In this document: positions 45,307-57,138 of the stretch, piece by piece
How the letters are laid out: each line of letters starts with the position of its first letter
How positions within the stretch are numbered: position 1 is the first letter of the stretch
Source: Filobasidium wieringae
Taxonomy: Eukaryota; Basidiomycota; Tremellomycetes; Filobasidiales; Filobasidiaceae
DNA: 64,000 nucleotides
Direction of reading: 5' to 3'
Assembly: GCA_001600055.1 (NCBI GenBank)
Contig: BCIV01000001.1
Location: forward strand, 1,419,774-1,483,773
The notes under the pieces: generated by a model
Told to the model about the DNA's origin: nothing
Database searches by the model: none
Seen by the model: only the letters and a program-made list of their open reading frames with translations
Program-made: the position numbers and the translations under genes

Positions 45307-46842
45307 CTACATAAAGTTCTCCCCCCTCGTTGCACCCGTCCCAGACCCGTCCCGCCTCACCTCCCCCCTCCTCCTCTCGCCCGCATTCTCATACGCATAC
45401 TGACTCCCCGAAGTGCTCGCGTTACTCCCCATCGGTGGGTAAACCCCGGGGTGAGCGTGGATATGGGTAGGTTGGAGAGGTACCAACGGTGTTCTCGTAT
45501 CTGTCAAGCTTATCCTATTCGACGCGGGTTGATGGAGATCTTCTCCGTGTGATTGTCCAGAGGGGGAAGAACGGGGGAAATCCATATTTTCTGAAGAAGG
45601 GTATCGTTCCGTATCCTTGACCTCGGTTGGGATTTGAGAATGGGAGTTGGGGTACGGGTTGGATTCGATATCGTCTGGATTAGCAAGCTCGTCCTCGTCT
45701 TCCCTTGGGATCCTAGGTGGGTAAGGTCGATTTGCCGTAGGGTCCGATAAAGCCTGTCCCAAAGAAAAGGTCGATGCCTCATCAGTCCCTCGCCCCCTCT
45801 GCTGATCGCATTCCATGTTCACAGGAAATCGGAGACGTACGGGGTAATATTGTCTGTAACAGTACCAAGCGACCAAGATGCCTACTACCGCACCGGCAAT
45901 GACGTCCGTAGAGTGATGACGATAATCCATCGTCCTACTGACGCTGATCAGGGTACCGGCTGTGATGGGGATAAGGAGGAGCCAGGATTTGAGTGTGAAC
46001 CCTTTCCGATCCCAGATTCGCATTTCTAGTAGAGGAACAAGGGGTGGGATTGGGTGAGTTTCGAAGGTTTAGGTGGGGATGCAAAGGGGACTAAAGGTTA
46101 ACTTACTCCCCGCGGCGAACTGTACCATGTCCATACGCAAACGATCTCAACAAATCTCCTTGTCGCATCATCGAATCGGAGGGCTCGACTTACCAAAGTC
46201 AAATACCACATCCCGGCCCATCCGAACGAACTATGTCCGCTCGGGAAACTCCTGAACCCTTCGTTGAGGAGATCGGTACGTGTGCATACGGTCCATGAGG
46301 TAAGACCGTACCCGGGATTAGACGTGTTAGGGGGAGGCTGACACCGGTCCAAGAGGTCCGGACGGGGTCTGCCTGCTGTGATCTGAAACGCGATGAGAGA
46401 AAGGAATAGGCGTATGAGAGGAAGCAGAGTCGACGTTTACAAATCGGACGAGAAAGCTCACTTTGATAATGTTGGTAAAAGTCACTGTCAATCCCAAAGT
46501 CAAACCCAACCCCAATACGCCCACTTGAGCATCGAACCAGCTCCTCCTCACCGCGCCGGTCCAGACCAAGATGACCACCAAGGGGAAAACGCCAGCGATC
46601 AATGCCAAGTGCCAAACGTGTATCCTCTCATCTTCGGCATAAGGATGATGCAAGCTGGTATCCGTCATACTGAACAATCGACGATAGCCGTTCACCTTGT
46701 CGATGGCGTAGAATACTGCCCAGACTCCGATGGTGAGGATCCAATCGAGCCCGTAGGAGATCCAGAGTCGGCGTCGACGTTGAGGCGTCATGGGTTTTGA
46801 TATTTTGTTGATTCGAGTGGGTGGGGTTTTGAATATTGGCAT
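45307..46842 (-). CDS. DPP1: PAP2-family lipid phosphate phosphatase (DPP1/LPP-like)
   Basis: Four minus exons, 46842-46462, 46382-46194, 46119-46107 (13 nt) and 46025-45307, give 433 aa. Six hydrophobic spans carry the three catalytic motifs of PAP2 phosphatases: K-x6-R-P in 'KITAGRPRPD', 'PSGHSSFGWAG', and S-R-x5-H-x3-D in 'SRTMDYRHHSTD'. Motif His residues are all present. The enzyme removes phosphate from diacylglycerol pyrophosphate, phosphatidate or lysophosphatidate at membranes. The last 170 residues are a disordered Pro/Ser/Gly-rich cytosolic tail. The 13-nt exon completes the span after PSGH ('LTLFAAGK'). ATG at 46842 is the first in the frame; 12 upstream open codons begin with TTG inside a trinucleotide repeat. 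Confidence 0.92.
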
Positions 46843-46870
46843 GGTTGGTGGCGTGTAGTCAGTAGTCAGT

Positions 46871-46923
46871 GGTAGCAACGGTGGTAGTGGTGGTATCAGG
46901 TAGTAGTAGCTGTAGTAGTAGCT
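46871..46923. repeat. imperfect GTA/GTG trinucleotide repeat
   Basis: The plus strand reads as runs of GTA and GTG triplets with few interruptions, just upstream of the phosphatase start codon, thus probably in its promoter or 5' leader. Such simple repeats vary in length between strains. Confidence 0.7.
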
Positions 46924-46956
46924 AAGTACAAAGCAGCCAAGTAGAGTGGTCGACAG

Positions 46957-46980
46957 GTGATATCGCTTGTGATATCGCTT
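46957..46980. repeat. perfect 12-bp tandem duplication
   Basis: GTGATATCGCTT occurs twice without a gap at 46957-46968 and 46969-46980. Each copy holds the palindrome GATATC. It lies in the phosphatase/MDM31 divergent region. Confidence 0.8.
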
Positions 46981-47393
46981 TTGGCTGTGTGACGCCGAGA
47001 CGGAATCCGCCTTGGAATACCGTCGGAAGCTCTTTCCTTGGCATTCCCCGCCTTCTCACTCACGTGACAGACAAGGTTCGCTACCTGATGAGTCCTCATG
47101 ACGGTGGATGTAGATGTGCAGTGAGTCGCTGGAGCGGAAAGCAGCGAGCAGGGGACACGGGCGAGTTAAATATAGAGAGGGAGATACGGATTGTGGGAAA
47201 TGCCGTGTGGATGACTACATCATTTGGAACTTGTACGTGAGCATTGACAGACGATGCTGCAAAGAGGATCAAGTGTCAAGTGTACATGTGAGCGCACAAT
47301 TGGCAATTGGATTTGTACTTGCGTCGTTGATACTTGACCACACATACGTCTGTACTAGATATGGGATATGCTAGACTACCTAGACTAGCCAGA

Positions 47394-47411
47394 CTTGAAG
47401 CTTGAAGCTTG
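47394..47411. repeat. 7-bp tandem repeat
   Basis: CTTGAAG is repeated about two and a half times at this position, followed by related TTGTATGC copies up to 47431. No function is suggested. Confidence 0.7.
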
Positions 47412-47841
47412 TATGCATTGTGCTTGTATGCTACATCGAATGCTATCCAGCTGGATATGAGATGTCGATAGTAGTAGTGTCGTCGCTGTTGAGACGATTG
47501 CATAACGGACATTGCCGGATTATACCGGATTACAAGGAAAAAGGCTTGTTATGCCAGCAAAGGCAACAAATAACGCATATTCACGCGAAAACGCATGAAA
47601 AATGCGATAGTCGCTACCGCAAACCACGTGACACGCTGGACTCACTAACGCTGATCATCCAACCCAAATCGAGCCAAATCGAAGCGCATCTCGTGAGTTT
47701 ATTTCGATAAGCGCATTCACGGCTGATCGAGTTGCGAGGTCGAGATGACGATAGCGACGTCGTTCACAGGGAAATTCAATACATTCACAACGCAACCACC
47801 CGCCCTCACGCTGCCATCCACACCCACCCACACTCCCCCTC

Positions 47842-50583
47842 ATGCATCCTTACAAGCTGCATCACCTGGGACATATACAAGCACTCAGAGCGAGAACGCG
47901 CTCGTTCCCTATCAAATGTCCTTCTCTCATTCGACCCGGGATTGTGCCTCCTATTCCGGTTCGACAAGGGATCTTGCTCAATAGGACTGGGTTGAGCTTG
48001 AGCTGTACGAGCGCGAAGGGAAGGGGTGGATCGGATGGATCTGGATCGGTCACCAGGAGATGGTATTCGACTGAGAAGAAGGGCAAGGATTGTGTTCATC
48101 CCACTTGTCCTAGTAATAAACCCGCAACTGGAGAATCTCCAACATCATCCTCTACCTCGTCTAAAAGTGCCATAGCGAACGAGGGAAACAAGCAGACATC
48201 ATCTTCCTCCTCGATACCTACGTCACAACCTTATCAACCTCCAACACATCATATCCACCCAGACTACCCCCCTTTCATAACACGTCTCCTCTCCCGCCTC
48301 CCTCATCCTCAATCCATACCCCTCTCATCCTCGCACCCAAACTCTGATCCATCCAACTCTGGCCCCCATCCCAACCCCCACTCCAACCCGCACCCGCATT
48401 TCAGACCGACGAAAGATCAACTCCTCAGCGCAGCGACCTCTTTTTGGCAAAGACTTCGAATCAGGTGGAAATGGTTCTCCATCCGGAGTTGGAGGAGGTT
48501 TAATATGGACGATTGGACCGCTTTTGGGAGTTGGGTTTTGGTCGGGAATAGTGAGTCGTGTCGAGTTGTACTCGGAGTGTGGATGTTGGGATGTCTGAAT
48601 GGCTCGACTTGGGTTTTTGGGACACAGCGATCTGGATTATCATAGGCACGACCACGTTCGTCTCCGTCCTCCTGACCACCCTTAATTCCCTCTCCCTGCA
48701 AACTCAAGTCACTCGATTGCTCTCCGACTACTTGACACGTAATACCGGGTTCAACGTCGTTTTCGAAGAGGGAATGATCAAGCCTCGATGGAAGGAGGGC
48801 AGATTACGAATGGGAGGGGTCTTTGTCAGTCGTCGACCTGTCGATCCCGCTTCCGAGGACGATGGTGATCTTGATGACGATGATCCCGCCCTGGGGGAGG
48901 AGAGGGAAGACGAGCATGAGAGGTGGAGGAGGAGGAATAATTATACCATGTTCGACTTGAACGTGGAGGAGGTCGAGGTCACTTTGAGTCTGGCTAGGTG
49001 GTTCGATGGTAAGGGTTTGGTCAAGGATGCCAAAGTCCGAGGCGTCAGGGGGGTCATAGGTGAGTCTCCACTTCCCACTCTCGTACGGGGGAAGGAGGGT
49101 TCTGTGCGGACTGACTGAAATTGCGCTACCAGATCGAAGACACGTGTTTTGGGACACGACCAAACCCCTCGTCCCGGCCGATTTCCGTCATCCGAGCAAG
49201 ACGGGCGATTTCGAACTGGACAATCTCGAGATTGAGGATTTCTTGGTGACCGTCCATCAACCATCCAACCAACGTCCCTTCAACGTATCCATCTTCAACG
49301 CCCAGATCGGTCCGTTCAGAAAGAGATGGATGTTCTACGATCTCATGAGTGCCGTAGGAATCACGGGGCAATACGACAACTGCCTGTTCAGCCTGCACAA
49401 GCCTCAGAAGTTGGGCAAGAGCAGTACGGAGGAAAAGGACGAGAGGATAAAGAGGTTGGCTAGGTTTAGGATCGATGGATTGCCCATCGAACATGCGCAG
49501 TACGCCACAGGGTTCCAAGGCCCGATGTCTTGGATCACTTCGGGGAAATTGGACGCCGTGTTGGACGTACAGTTTCCTCGGCATCCCGATGAGGACGTGG
49601 ATCTTTCGGCCATCTTGAATCATTTGGGGAAGAACGTGGCGGATTTGGCCAAGGAGGCGGGGGTCATCGGGGACACGGAAGAACCTGTCGACATTCGGCC
49701 GATCGAACAGGACGACAGACTCGATGTCAGGACCTCTGCGGAGACGGTTCAGAACGCCGCGATCGCCGCGACCAGCCTGGCCAAGCGTAACCCTCAAGAA
49801 GAAGCGGAGATCATTCCCGGTCAACATCGATTGGCTCGTCCGGCCCTTCGTGCACCGGGAACGGAACCGTCCACCGGGATATGGGATTGGGCGGCAAACT
49901 TACAAAAAGACATGCAAGAGAGCTTGCAAGAACGTGAAGTCAAGATCGATATCGACCTCAGGTTTAGGGACATCAAGGCGGCCGTTCCTCTCTATACCAC
50001 GGATTTGAGCGTCAGCAACAACGCGTTCATTCGACCGATCGTGGCGTTCATGAAGTAGGTCGTTTCGTCAGTCAGACTCGTGAACCGATCTGATACCTCT
50101 CGGTCTTCAGCGCCAACAAGACCCTTATCCCGATACATTGCAGTGTGAAAGCACCTCTGTCTGACTTTGACGGATCTTGGACTGTACGTCGTTATCGGCA
50201 GATGCCACTTCAGAGTATTGACGCCGATTCTCGTGTTCACTTTCATGCGACAGCTTTTCGAAAGTATGTTTAACTGTTTCAAAATACGGCATTTATTGTA
50301 TCATCCACTAACGTGCTTACTCTTCTCAGCCGGACTCACATCAACCATCTCACGACAAGTAAGTCCGACCTGGCCATACGTGTCTTCTTTCCAGAACACT
50401 ATGCTTATCGTCCGCCTGCAGATTCACGCCGCTCTTACGCATCACGTCTCATCAAGTCAAGCCAACAAGGAAAGGATTCGCACGGTCGGCGCATGGGGTG
50501 TTCAACGAGGCGCGGAAGCCGTATTGAACATGGTCAGGACCGTAGTCGACCCACTGCACGGTCAAGCCGTTGCAGCAACATAG
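47842..50583 (+). CDS. MDM31: Mdm31, mitochondrial inner-membrane organisation protein
   Basis: Seven exons (47842-48550, 48628-49059, 49133-50054, 50111-50183, 50254-50263, 50330-50358, 50422-50583) close in frame to 778 aa. A long basic, Ser/Pro-rich N-terminus fits a mitochondrial targeting region. A membrane span ('WIIIGTTTFVSVLLTTL') is followed by 'GFNVVFEEGMIKPRWKEGRL', 'NVEEVEVTLSLARWFDGKGL', 'VKDAKVRGVRGVI', 'FELDNLEIEDFLVTVHQP' and 'FNVSIFNAQIGPFRKRWMFY', and near the end 'KAPLSDFDGSWT', the pattern of Mdm31/Mdm32. These inner-membrane proteins maintain mitochondrial shape, nucleoids and phospholipid (cardiolipin) homeostasis. The C-terminus is reached only if a 10-nt exon is spliced in. 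Confidence 0.88.
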
Positions 50584-50686
50584 ACAGGAGCATTATACAC
50601 CAATCATACCATACCACTGTATCCAACATCATATACAGAATAGAACAGACAAGGTTAGACTCATTGTATCGTCGTCATGAGGAATA

Positions 50687-53240
50687 TCAAAAGTCTCCCA
50701 GATCCAGATCCACTGCCAAATCACCAGTCTTTGTCTCGATGACCTTGGCGTGGTCGTTATGCTCGGCGGTAGGGTGAGCCTGTACCTCCGGATTTGGGAC
50801 AGGAGTCCCCGATCCAGAAAGTCCACTGTGGACGCGCACATACCGATTGATCAGCACGAGGCACATCGCGAGCGATATCGCTTTGATACTTACCGTGACA
50901 TGCGCGACTTGACGTTCTCGAGGGCCAATCGCTTCTTCTCAGTTTCCGCTTTGAAAGCTCTCCTGTGCGACTCCGCAACGACCCTCTTACTCCTTTCGTT
51001 GACCTTTGCCAGCATATCAGCCATCGCGTCTTTCGACACATTGCCCGCTTCCTGGGCGACTTTCAATTCTTGCAGCTGCGAGACTTGTGCCTGCAGAGCC
51101 TGGATAGCGTCAAGATCGTTTCTGCGCTGGGCTAGACCCAGTTCCGAAAGCAATATTTGCTCCTGCATCTTATCCCCGGACGCAGCAGCACCCATCTTTT
51201 GCATCGCCTTGACTCTTGCAGCGATATCTTCCTGTAGAACATGCCAATGAACCCTCTAAGTGGTGCGCATGATAGCTGTAAATGTAAAAGGGCTTACATC
51301 TGTCACATGCATCTCTCGCATCTCCTTCAATTTCGTCTCCTTGGCCTCGATGTCCGACCGGAAAGGCAAATTGACATCGTCTTCGTCCATTGTCAACTTC
51401 CATCGCCGATATTCCGACTGTAAAGACGTTGATGACACATGAGAAGAGTTCCGTTGGCAAAGCTTTCGCTTTGTCGGCTTACCTCGGTGAAAGCGGAATT
51501 AGACACCTCGGCCATCCTGTACGGCCTGGTTGACTTTCCGTATTTGAGACTGAGACGCCGGTTCTCAGGGATGGATTTCCCTCTATCTTCGACGTTGTAC
51601 GTCCGCTCCTCGCCAGTTAAACCTATGCAAATCAGGCAGATGTCAGCGTCAACTTAGAACTGAAAACACTCGGAAAAGCAGCAGCGTACCGACAACCTGG
51701 AAGACCCTATACTTAGGTTGGCGTCGCTCGTCCTGGCCAGCGACACACCTAACATAAGCCCCTGAAATATTGAAATATTGAAGTCAGCGTTTCTCGTCGC
51801 TTTTAGATCAAGAACGGGGCGAACCTTTGATCATCGCCTCGAAGAACGTTCGGTGTTTGAACTCTGCCAGATCGTGCCTGGAGAGTCGTACACGCTCGAT
51901 AGCATCTAGTGTAGCAGGTAGATCGTCTCGTTTCGATTTGGTATCACTTCTACTCCTGTTCCTTTCTCGATCTGAATCGGAATAATCGTCGGAATATTCA
52001 GAGTCCCTTCTCCTCAGCTTCCTCGGACCTTTTCGACCACCGTATTCAGAACCCTCTGATCTAACCGATTCCGCATCGCTATCGTCGGATCTTTTGGGAG
52101 GTCTTGGGCCGGAACCCTAAAGTATCAACACCGCTCGATCAAGTGAAATCTTGAGTCACCTTAAAATATCCTAGGCTTACCCTGTTGTTCGCTCGATCCG
52201 TCCTTGCTCTTCGCTTCTCAGCCAGCTTGTCCAGAGCTTTACTTTTAGGCTCAGATTTTGTTTTCGCTCCTAATGTGAACATGTTCAGCGCCCGACGTAT
52301 GCGCCGCAACGTTAGCGGGTACTCACGAGTAGCTCCTCGTCCAAGCTCTTCTTCGCTATCTTCATCGATATCCATATCCAGTTCCATATCTTGTTCCCCT
52401 TCCGCATCTTCCTCATCTTCGCCTCCGTCCGAATGCAGAGCATCACCTCCGGTCGTTTTGGTATACAATGCAGCGAGTTGTTGACGATCTACAAACTTTT
52501 GGTATTCTTCGAGTCGGGATGCGATGATCTCTTCTCGTTGGATTTCAGGTAGTCCAAGTAGGCTATCCGTGGGATTTGAATCAATGAGCGACAGACATGT
52601 TGCGCTACCGGAGAGACTCACTAGTCCCTGTCCACTTCATCTTTAAATTTGCCTTCCAGAGGGTAAGGGTTTTGTGTTTGCGACTCAGCCGGCCTCGCAG
52701 TCTTGCTAACTGGAGCTTTCCTCTTGGTAGCTCGCCCTTTCGTAGCAGGGACCTTCTTCTCCTTTGGTTTGGGTTTCTTAGCTGACGATTCTCTTTTGAT
52801 TGGAGCAGGTCTGCTCGGCTTCCCATCATCTTCGCTATCTCCAGGTGAAACGTCTGCGCTGCCTTGAGCAGTTGTCGTCGCAGAAGCTTCAACGGGAAGA
52901 GGCCGTCTTTCCCCGTAGCCATCTTCCGACTCGATATCTAGATCCATGTCCATATCATCATCTTCTTCATCGTCGTCAGCAGCCGGAGCTGACCGGCCAT
53001 GCGAGAGGTTCATGGGGTATTCATCTTCAGTCTCATCCTCGTCGACAATCTCCGCCCTGTAACAAGTTGTTTATCAATATCGATACTTGTTCGTTCGAAC
53101 TTTCATAGACCCTCTCACGCTGATTTGAACTTCTTGGATTTTGATTTGGAACCATTACTGGCTTTGCGTTTCCGGTTCTTTGCATCTAGGTCGGTTCCCT
53201 CTCCAGCGAGACCGAGCAGTTCGTCATCGATATCCGACAT
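50687..53240 (-). CDS. RTF1: Rtf1, Paf1-complex subunit with Plus3 domain
   Basis: A multi-exon minus gene with ATG at 53240 and stop TGA at 50689-50687. Start 'MSDIDDELLGLAGE' is typical of Rtf1. A highly acidic region ('DDDEEDDDMDMDLDIE') and a basic Lys-rich stretch follow, then 'PYPLEGKFKDEVDR', 'LLGLPEIQREEIIASRLEEY', and the Plus3 domain ('IERVRLSRHDLAEF', 'GAYVRC', 'YRVFQVVGL', 'LSLKYGKSTRPYRMAEVSN'). C-terminal coiled-coil helices ('QEQILLSELGLAQRRNDLDA') complete it. Rtf1 joins RNA polymerase II elongation complexes via Spt5 and stimulates H2B ubiquitination. Length is about 620 aa. Not every intron was pinned exactly. Divergent neighbour starts 319 bp upstream. Confidence 0.92.
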
Positions 53241-53558
53241 TATGTTATAATCTGAAGTGTCTTGTAGGGCCTGCCAACTTTTGAAGTCAAGATTATGCGG
53301 TACCCCTAGCGAATGATATAGATGGCAGCGTTGAGACGAGTACAGATATACAGGACTGCTATCCAGAGTGGTATAAGTAGGCCAAGCATTGTAGTGAACC
53401 CGTGAGTTGGCTGCAGGCGCGCTTGCGATCGAGGTCGATGATATTTGGATTCACGCTCAGAACGGATCACCCACTGTCAACATCCTCAAATACAGCCACT
53501 CTCGCCTCTCCATACATTATCTGTGTACCTCCAACAGGATCGCCCTGATAGCTTTACA
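53241..53558. promoter_or_regulatory. divergent promoter between RTF1 and the FGDF-motif protein gene
   Basis: 318 bp between divergent ATGs. An upstream open stretch in frame with the plus-strand gene (from 53445) has no ATG start, so it is taken as leader. No distinct element was recognised. Confidence 0.4.
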
Positions 53559-56508
53559 ATGGATGAAGACCCTTGGGGTTCGAGTACGGACCCCTGGTCG
53601 ACACCGAGCAATCAACATGCTAAACATAGCGAAGAACCTGAATTGAAAGACTCCTTGAATGTCCCGAAGGGTTTTGTGGTTGACAGGCGAGCGTCGGCCG
53701 CTTCAGATCCCTGGGGAGCTACAGAGGAGTCTACTGTAGAAAACGATGTATCTTATGGCCAGACGAGACATCCTGAATTGCAACCACCGAAAACTAGCTG
53801 GATTGCAGGCGACGAGGGGGATGCCTGGGGTACGACTGAAGATGCGCAAGAGGTTTCTGCTCAGGAATTCTCACCACAAGCCATCAACTTGGATCATGAA
53901 AACACTCGATATATCGAAGATCCATCCGATCACGGTTTCGATTCTACTCCGGCCCCGGAGCAGCTCGATCTGTCTACCCCTTTCCCTGATCCAATTTCGA
54001 GTCCTACTCCTGAACCTATTGATAACTCTCTTCCTCCCACCCGGCCTTCTTCTCCTCCAGTATTCCAGACAGGTTTTGGAGAGGAGGACGACGCATACAA
54101 CCCATTCTCAAACGCAAACGACAGCTCTTCCTTGCCTACATTTACGCCACAGCCTACATCTCCAGGTGCAGCTACACCAGGTGGATTCCCTAATTCCCCT
54201 TCTTTTGGTGACGATGCATTTGGAGGGTTCTCTAGCGCTCTTGATCAGCCCGAACCGATGCCATCCTGGGCCCCTGCTCATAATGGGGGTGATGATGATG
54301 GCTGGGGCTCTCCCACATTCGACTCTCCTGTGATACCTGTGGTAGACACCCACAAGGAAGATACTTGGGGCGGGGAAGCTAGACCAGATCCAGTAGATGT
54401 AGGGAGAGTGCAGACGGAAAGACAGATGGAAGACGAATGGGAGCAGGCAAGGAAAGCGGCAGAAAGGAAACAAGCTGTAGCAGTGAGTTCTATCTTGATT
54501 CTAAGCATACGGAATCTTGGTTTGACGATAAATCGCGATTCGCTGGTTAGCCTGTAGAACTGATTGCGAAGTTAGAGAGAGAGTGGAAAGCCCTTGCTCA
54601 GGAATGTTACGGCACTAAAAGTCTTGATACCAAAGGAGATCCTGATGAAGAGGGTCTAAGCAGGACTATCATCGAAGCTCGAGATGCGTGCGTAGATAAT
54701 GTCCGCCAGATCGGATGAAAGTCTAGCTCACGTCGAGAATAAATCTTTCTCATCACAGACTATTTAGAGAACTAACTACAATACCCCCAGAGATCGACAC
54801 CTTTCAGCACAACCTTAGCATGAGCATGACCTGGGCTAAATATCAAGATTCCCTCTCACGGACCGACTTGGACACTCGAAATTCGATTCTGGCATTGGTC
54901 AGTCGGCAAACCAATGCTCGAGCGTCGAGACGGTCTTCATCGGAATGGCAAAAAGAATGGCAGACGAGAACACCACAAGGAGAGACAGCTGCAGCTAGAG
55001 AAGCTAAGAATAGGGTTGCTCAGGCTGAAGAGAGACCGAGGTGGAGTTTCTGGGGGAGGAAGCAATCTACTCCTGCGGTCCCGCTAACTACTTCTGGAGG
55101 AGGGGTATTGGAAGTCAAAGCAATGTCGCCAAGTGATACGGGTGGTTCGGGCACCAGATCAGTCGCAGGTGCAGGCGCAACCGCGCCGGCAGAGATGGTG
55201 TCTCCCATCACCGCGTTCCCTGCTTCTTCAATCGCCAGTCCGCTTGGTAGGAGCATGAACGAATCGGTGGTGGCATCAATCGCACCACTAAAAGCGCAAC
55301 CGAAACCCGGGAGCGAACAGGTTGCTGAGGAGGAACCAGCAGCATCGGCAGTAGGGAGATTTTTCGGTAGATTCCGCAAACCTCGAGCTTCTACGCCGTC
55401 TGTGGATATCAGTAATCAAGACTTGGAGCTCACCAAGGACGACTTTTCTTTCTTGGACCAAGTACCGGCCGTTGCTCCAGCCAAACAGCCCGAACCAGGC
55501 TTTGTAGATCTCTTGTCTCTGAACGGGCCAGCTGGAAAGAAGGAGGAAATGGCAAGCTTGGAGTCCATGCTATCCTCTAGACCGGTCGCGTTACCGTCTC
55601 GTTTGGCGCCTCCGCCTCGCAGCAACAGTCGTTCTACATCTACATCATCATTGCCAAAGGTAAATAGCAGGTCCAGCTCGCATATCGACCTTTTCGATGG
55701 GCTCGACTTCAATGCACCCTCTACCACCATCAAACCTATCGCTTCTTCGAGAGTTCCCACCCCATCGAACGGTCTGTTCGAGCTGATGGCAAGCGGATCG
55801 AATACGCCTGTACCGTCCCCGCCAGTATCCAAATCAGCTTTGCCAAATTTCTTCGGAGCAAGCGGTAATGCAGGGCCATCTAAGCCGTCCATAGCACAAC
55901 CCCAGTTTAACTTGAACGCTGCCCCATTGCAAAAGCCCGCCCCGATTGAGGATGATGATGGATTCGGCGATTTTGGCGATTTCACAGCGCCTCCTCGACA
56001 ACATGCTGGTGCAGGGAACCAGACCATGAGCTTCGATGACTTTGAAGATTTCGATTCGTTCGCACCCCATCATCCCGATAACACAAAACAAAGCTTCCCG
56101 CCAGCGGCACCCCCGTTACCGGCTCCGCTTGGGCTGTCCAGCGACTTCTCGTTCCTCGTTGGATCCGCTCGTCAAGTGCCTGCCGACACTTTGGTGCAAA
56201 ACGCAGCTCAGAGGCATGGTCGATGGCCAGCTCCTCCCTCACCTATACCGGATGCATTGTCGCCTCCTCCAGCTACCAACCACAGCTTCTTTCCTAAGCT
56301 CGAGGCACCCTCAAATTCTCAGGCTACCCATCCCATACCTCCTCAAGTTGCAGCGCCATCTAACTTCAACCTCAATCTGGCAGGATTCGCAATGAGTCCT
56401 CCAATGTCGCGTGCTCCTTCTAACGCCCAACCACCTACAACCTCAAGTACCAAAGATAAGCGAGCTACACTATCTGCACAGGATCTGTCATTCTTCGATT
56501 CGTTGTAA
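53559..56508 (+). CDS. large disordered protein with FGDF motifs, candidate clathrin-adaptor accessory
   Basis: Three exons, 53559-54482, 54551-54687 and 54759-56508, give 936 aa. The first 300 residues are acidic with repeated short motifs (DPWG, DAWGTTE, DDGWG). A central helical segment of about 120 residues ('LIAKLEREWKALAQECYG', 'TWAKYQDSLSRTDLDTRNSI') is the only likely folded part and ends in a basic region with 'WSFWGRK' and 'GRFFGRFRKPRA'. The C-terminal half is Ser/Pro-rich with peptide-like motifs: 'FVDLLSLNG', 'IDLFDGLDF', 'DDGFGDFGDF', 'SFDDFEDFDSF' and a final 'LSFFDSL'. Such D/E-F-G-D-F peptides bind gamma-adaptin or GGA ear domains in accessory proteins such as aftiphilin. That function is inference; I do not recognise the family as a whole. 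Confidence 0.72.
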
Positions 56509-56794
56509 TAATACAAGATTTGTATACATGATATCACATCCGTTACTTTCATGGTCGTCATTCAATCCGTCTAGTAATGGAATCGTTCGCGATAAAACTC
56601 AGCTTTTGCGATCTCCCCACAACTCTGTTATGATGTCATAGGCATTGTGCACGTAGCAGTTTCACAAAGAATACTCAATCGACTAAAGATGAGCAATCGG
56701 TAGATGAACAGATCGTGTCGACTATCAATCTGAAAACCCATCGAATCCACATCCTTAACGGATTGACATGTGTGTATGTCAGAGCGAATTCTCC

Positions 56795-57138
56795 TTAGAT
56801 CGCTCTGATCCAGGTCCTGGGGGTAGTCATATCCAAAGTGATCAACTCCTGGTCTTGCAGGTAGACGAAGATCTCATCGATAAGTGGTCCACGAATGTAC
56901 TCTTCGCGGAGATCCGAAATGAGATCGTCATAAAGCATCGCCTGTAAATACTAGATGTCAGTTCAGGCATCCTTACGGTTCACCGGCCACTTACGGATCC
57001 ATCGTAGCCTCGTATGATGTTCAAGGCCCACTCTGCAAGTTGGGGAACATTTCCTAGCTCTTCTTCCGAAAGCCGAGGGTCCTCAGTGTAGAAAGGCTGA
57101 GTGACTGGTCCAGAATGGCCACCGGGCGGGAATGACAT
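56795..57138 (-). CDS. small conserved-looking acidic protein, unidentified
   Basis: Two minus exons, 57138-56995 and 56941-56795, joined by a canonical intron (GTAAGT to TTTACAG), encode 96 aa from ATG at 57138. The sequence has 'GPVTQPFYTEDPRLSEEEL', a helix 'LAEWALNIIRGYDG', then 'LYDDLISDLREEYI' and 'EIFVYLQDQELITLDM', a helix-strand pattern like a small winged-helix. An AG acceptor lies directly upstream of the coding start and a preceding exon stays open in phase for at least 26 codons, so the true N-terminus may lie further upstream (about 57300). I do not recognise the family. Codon phase across the intron and the balanced composition argue that it is a real gene. Confidence 0.5.

Larger units (their letters stand above)
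46843..47841. promoter_or_regulatory. divergent region between the phosphatase gene and MDM31
   Basis: One kilobase separating two divergent starts. It contains several short tandem repeats listed separately and otherwise only short frames without splice support. A plus-strand frame beginning ATG at 47745 runs 79 codons but lies out of frame with the MDM31 start at 47842; it could act as an overlapping upstream reading frame in the MDM31 leader. That role is inference. Confidence 0.45.

Noticed and set aside
46843..46878. Start codon 36 nt further upstream for the phosphatase gene
   Set aside because: That frame extension begins with TTG, not ATG, and lies in a trinucleotide repeat, so 46842 is preferred.
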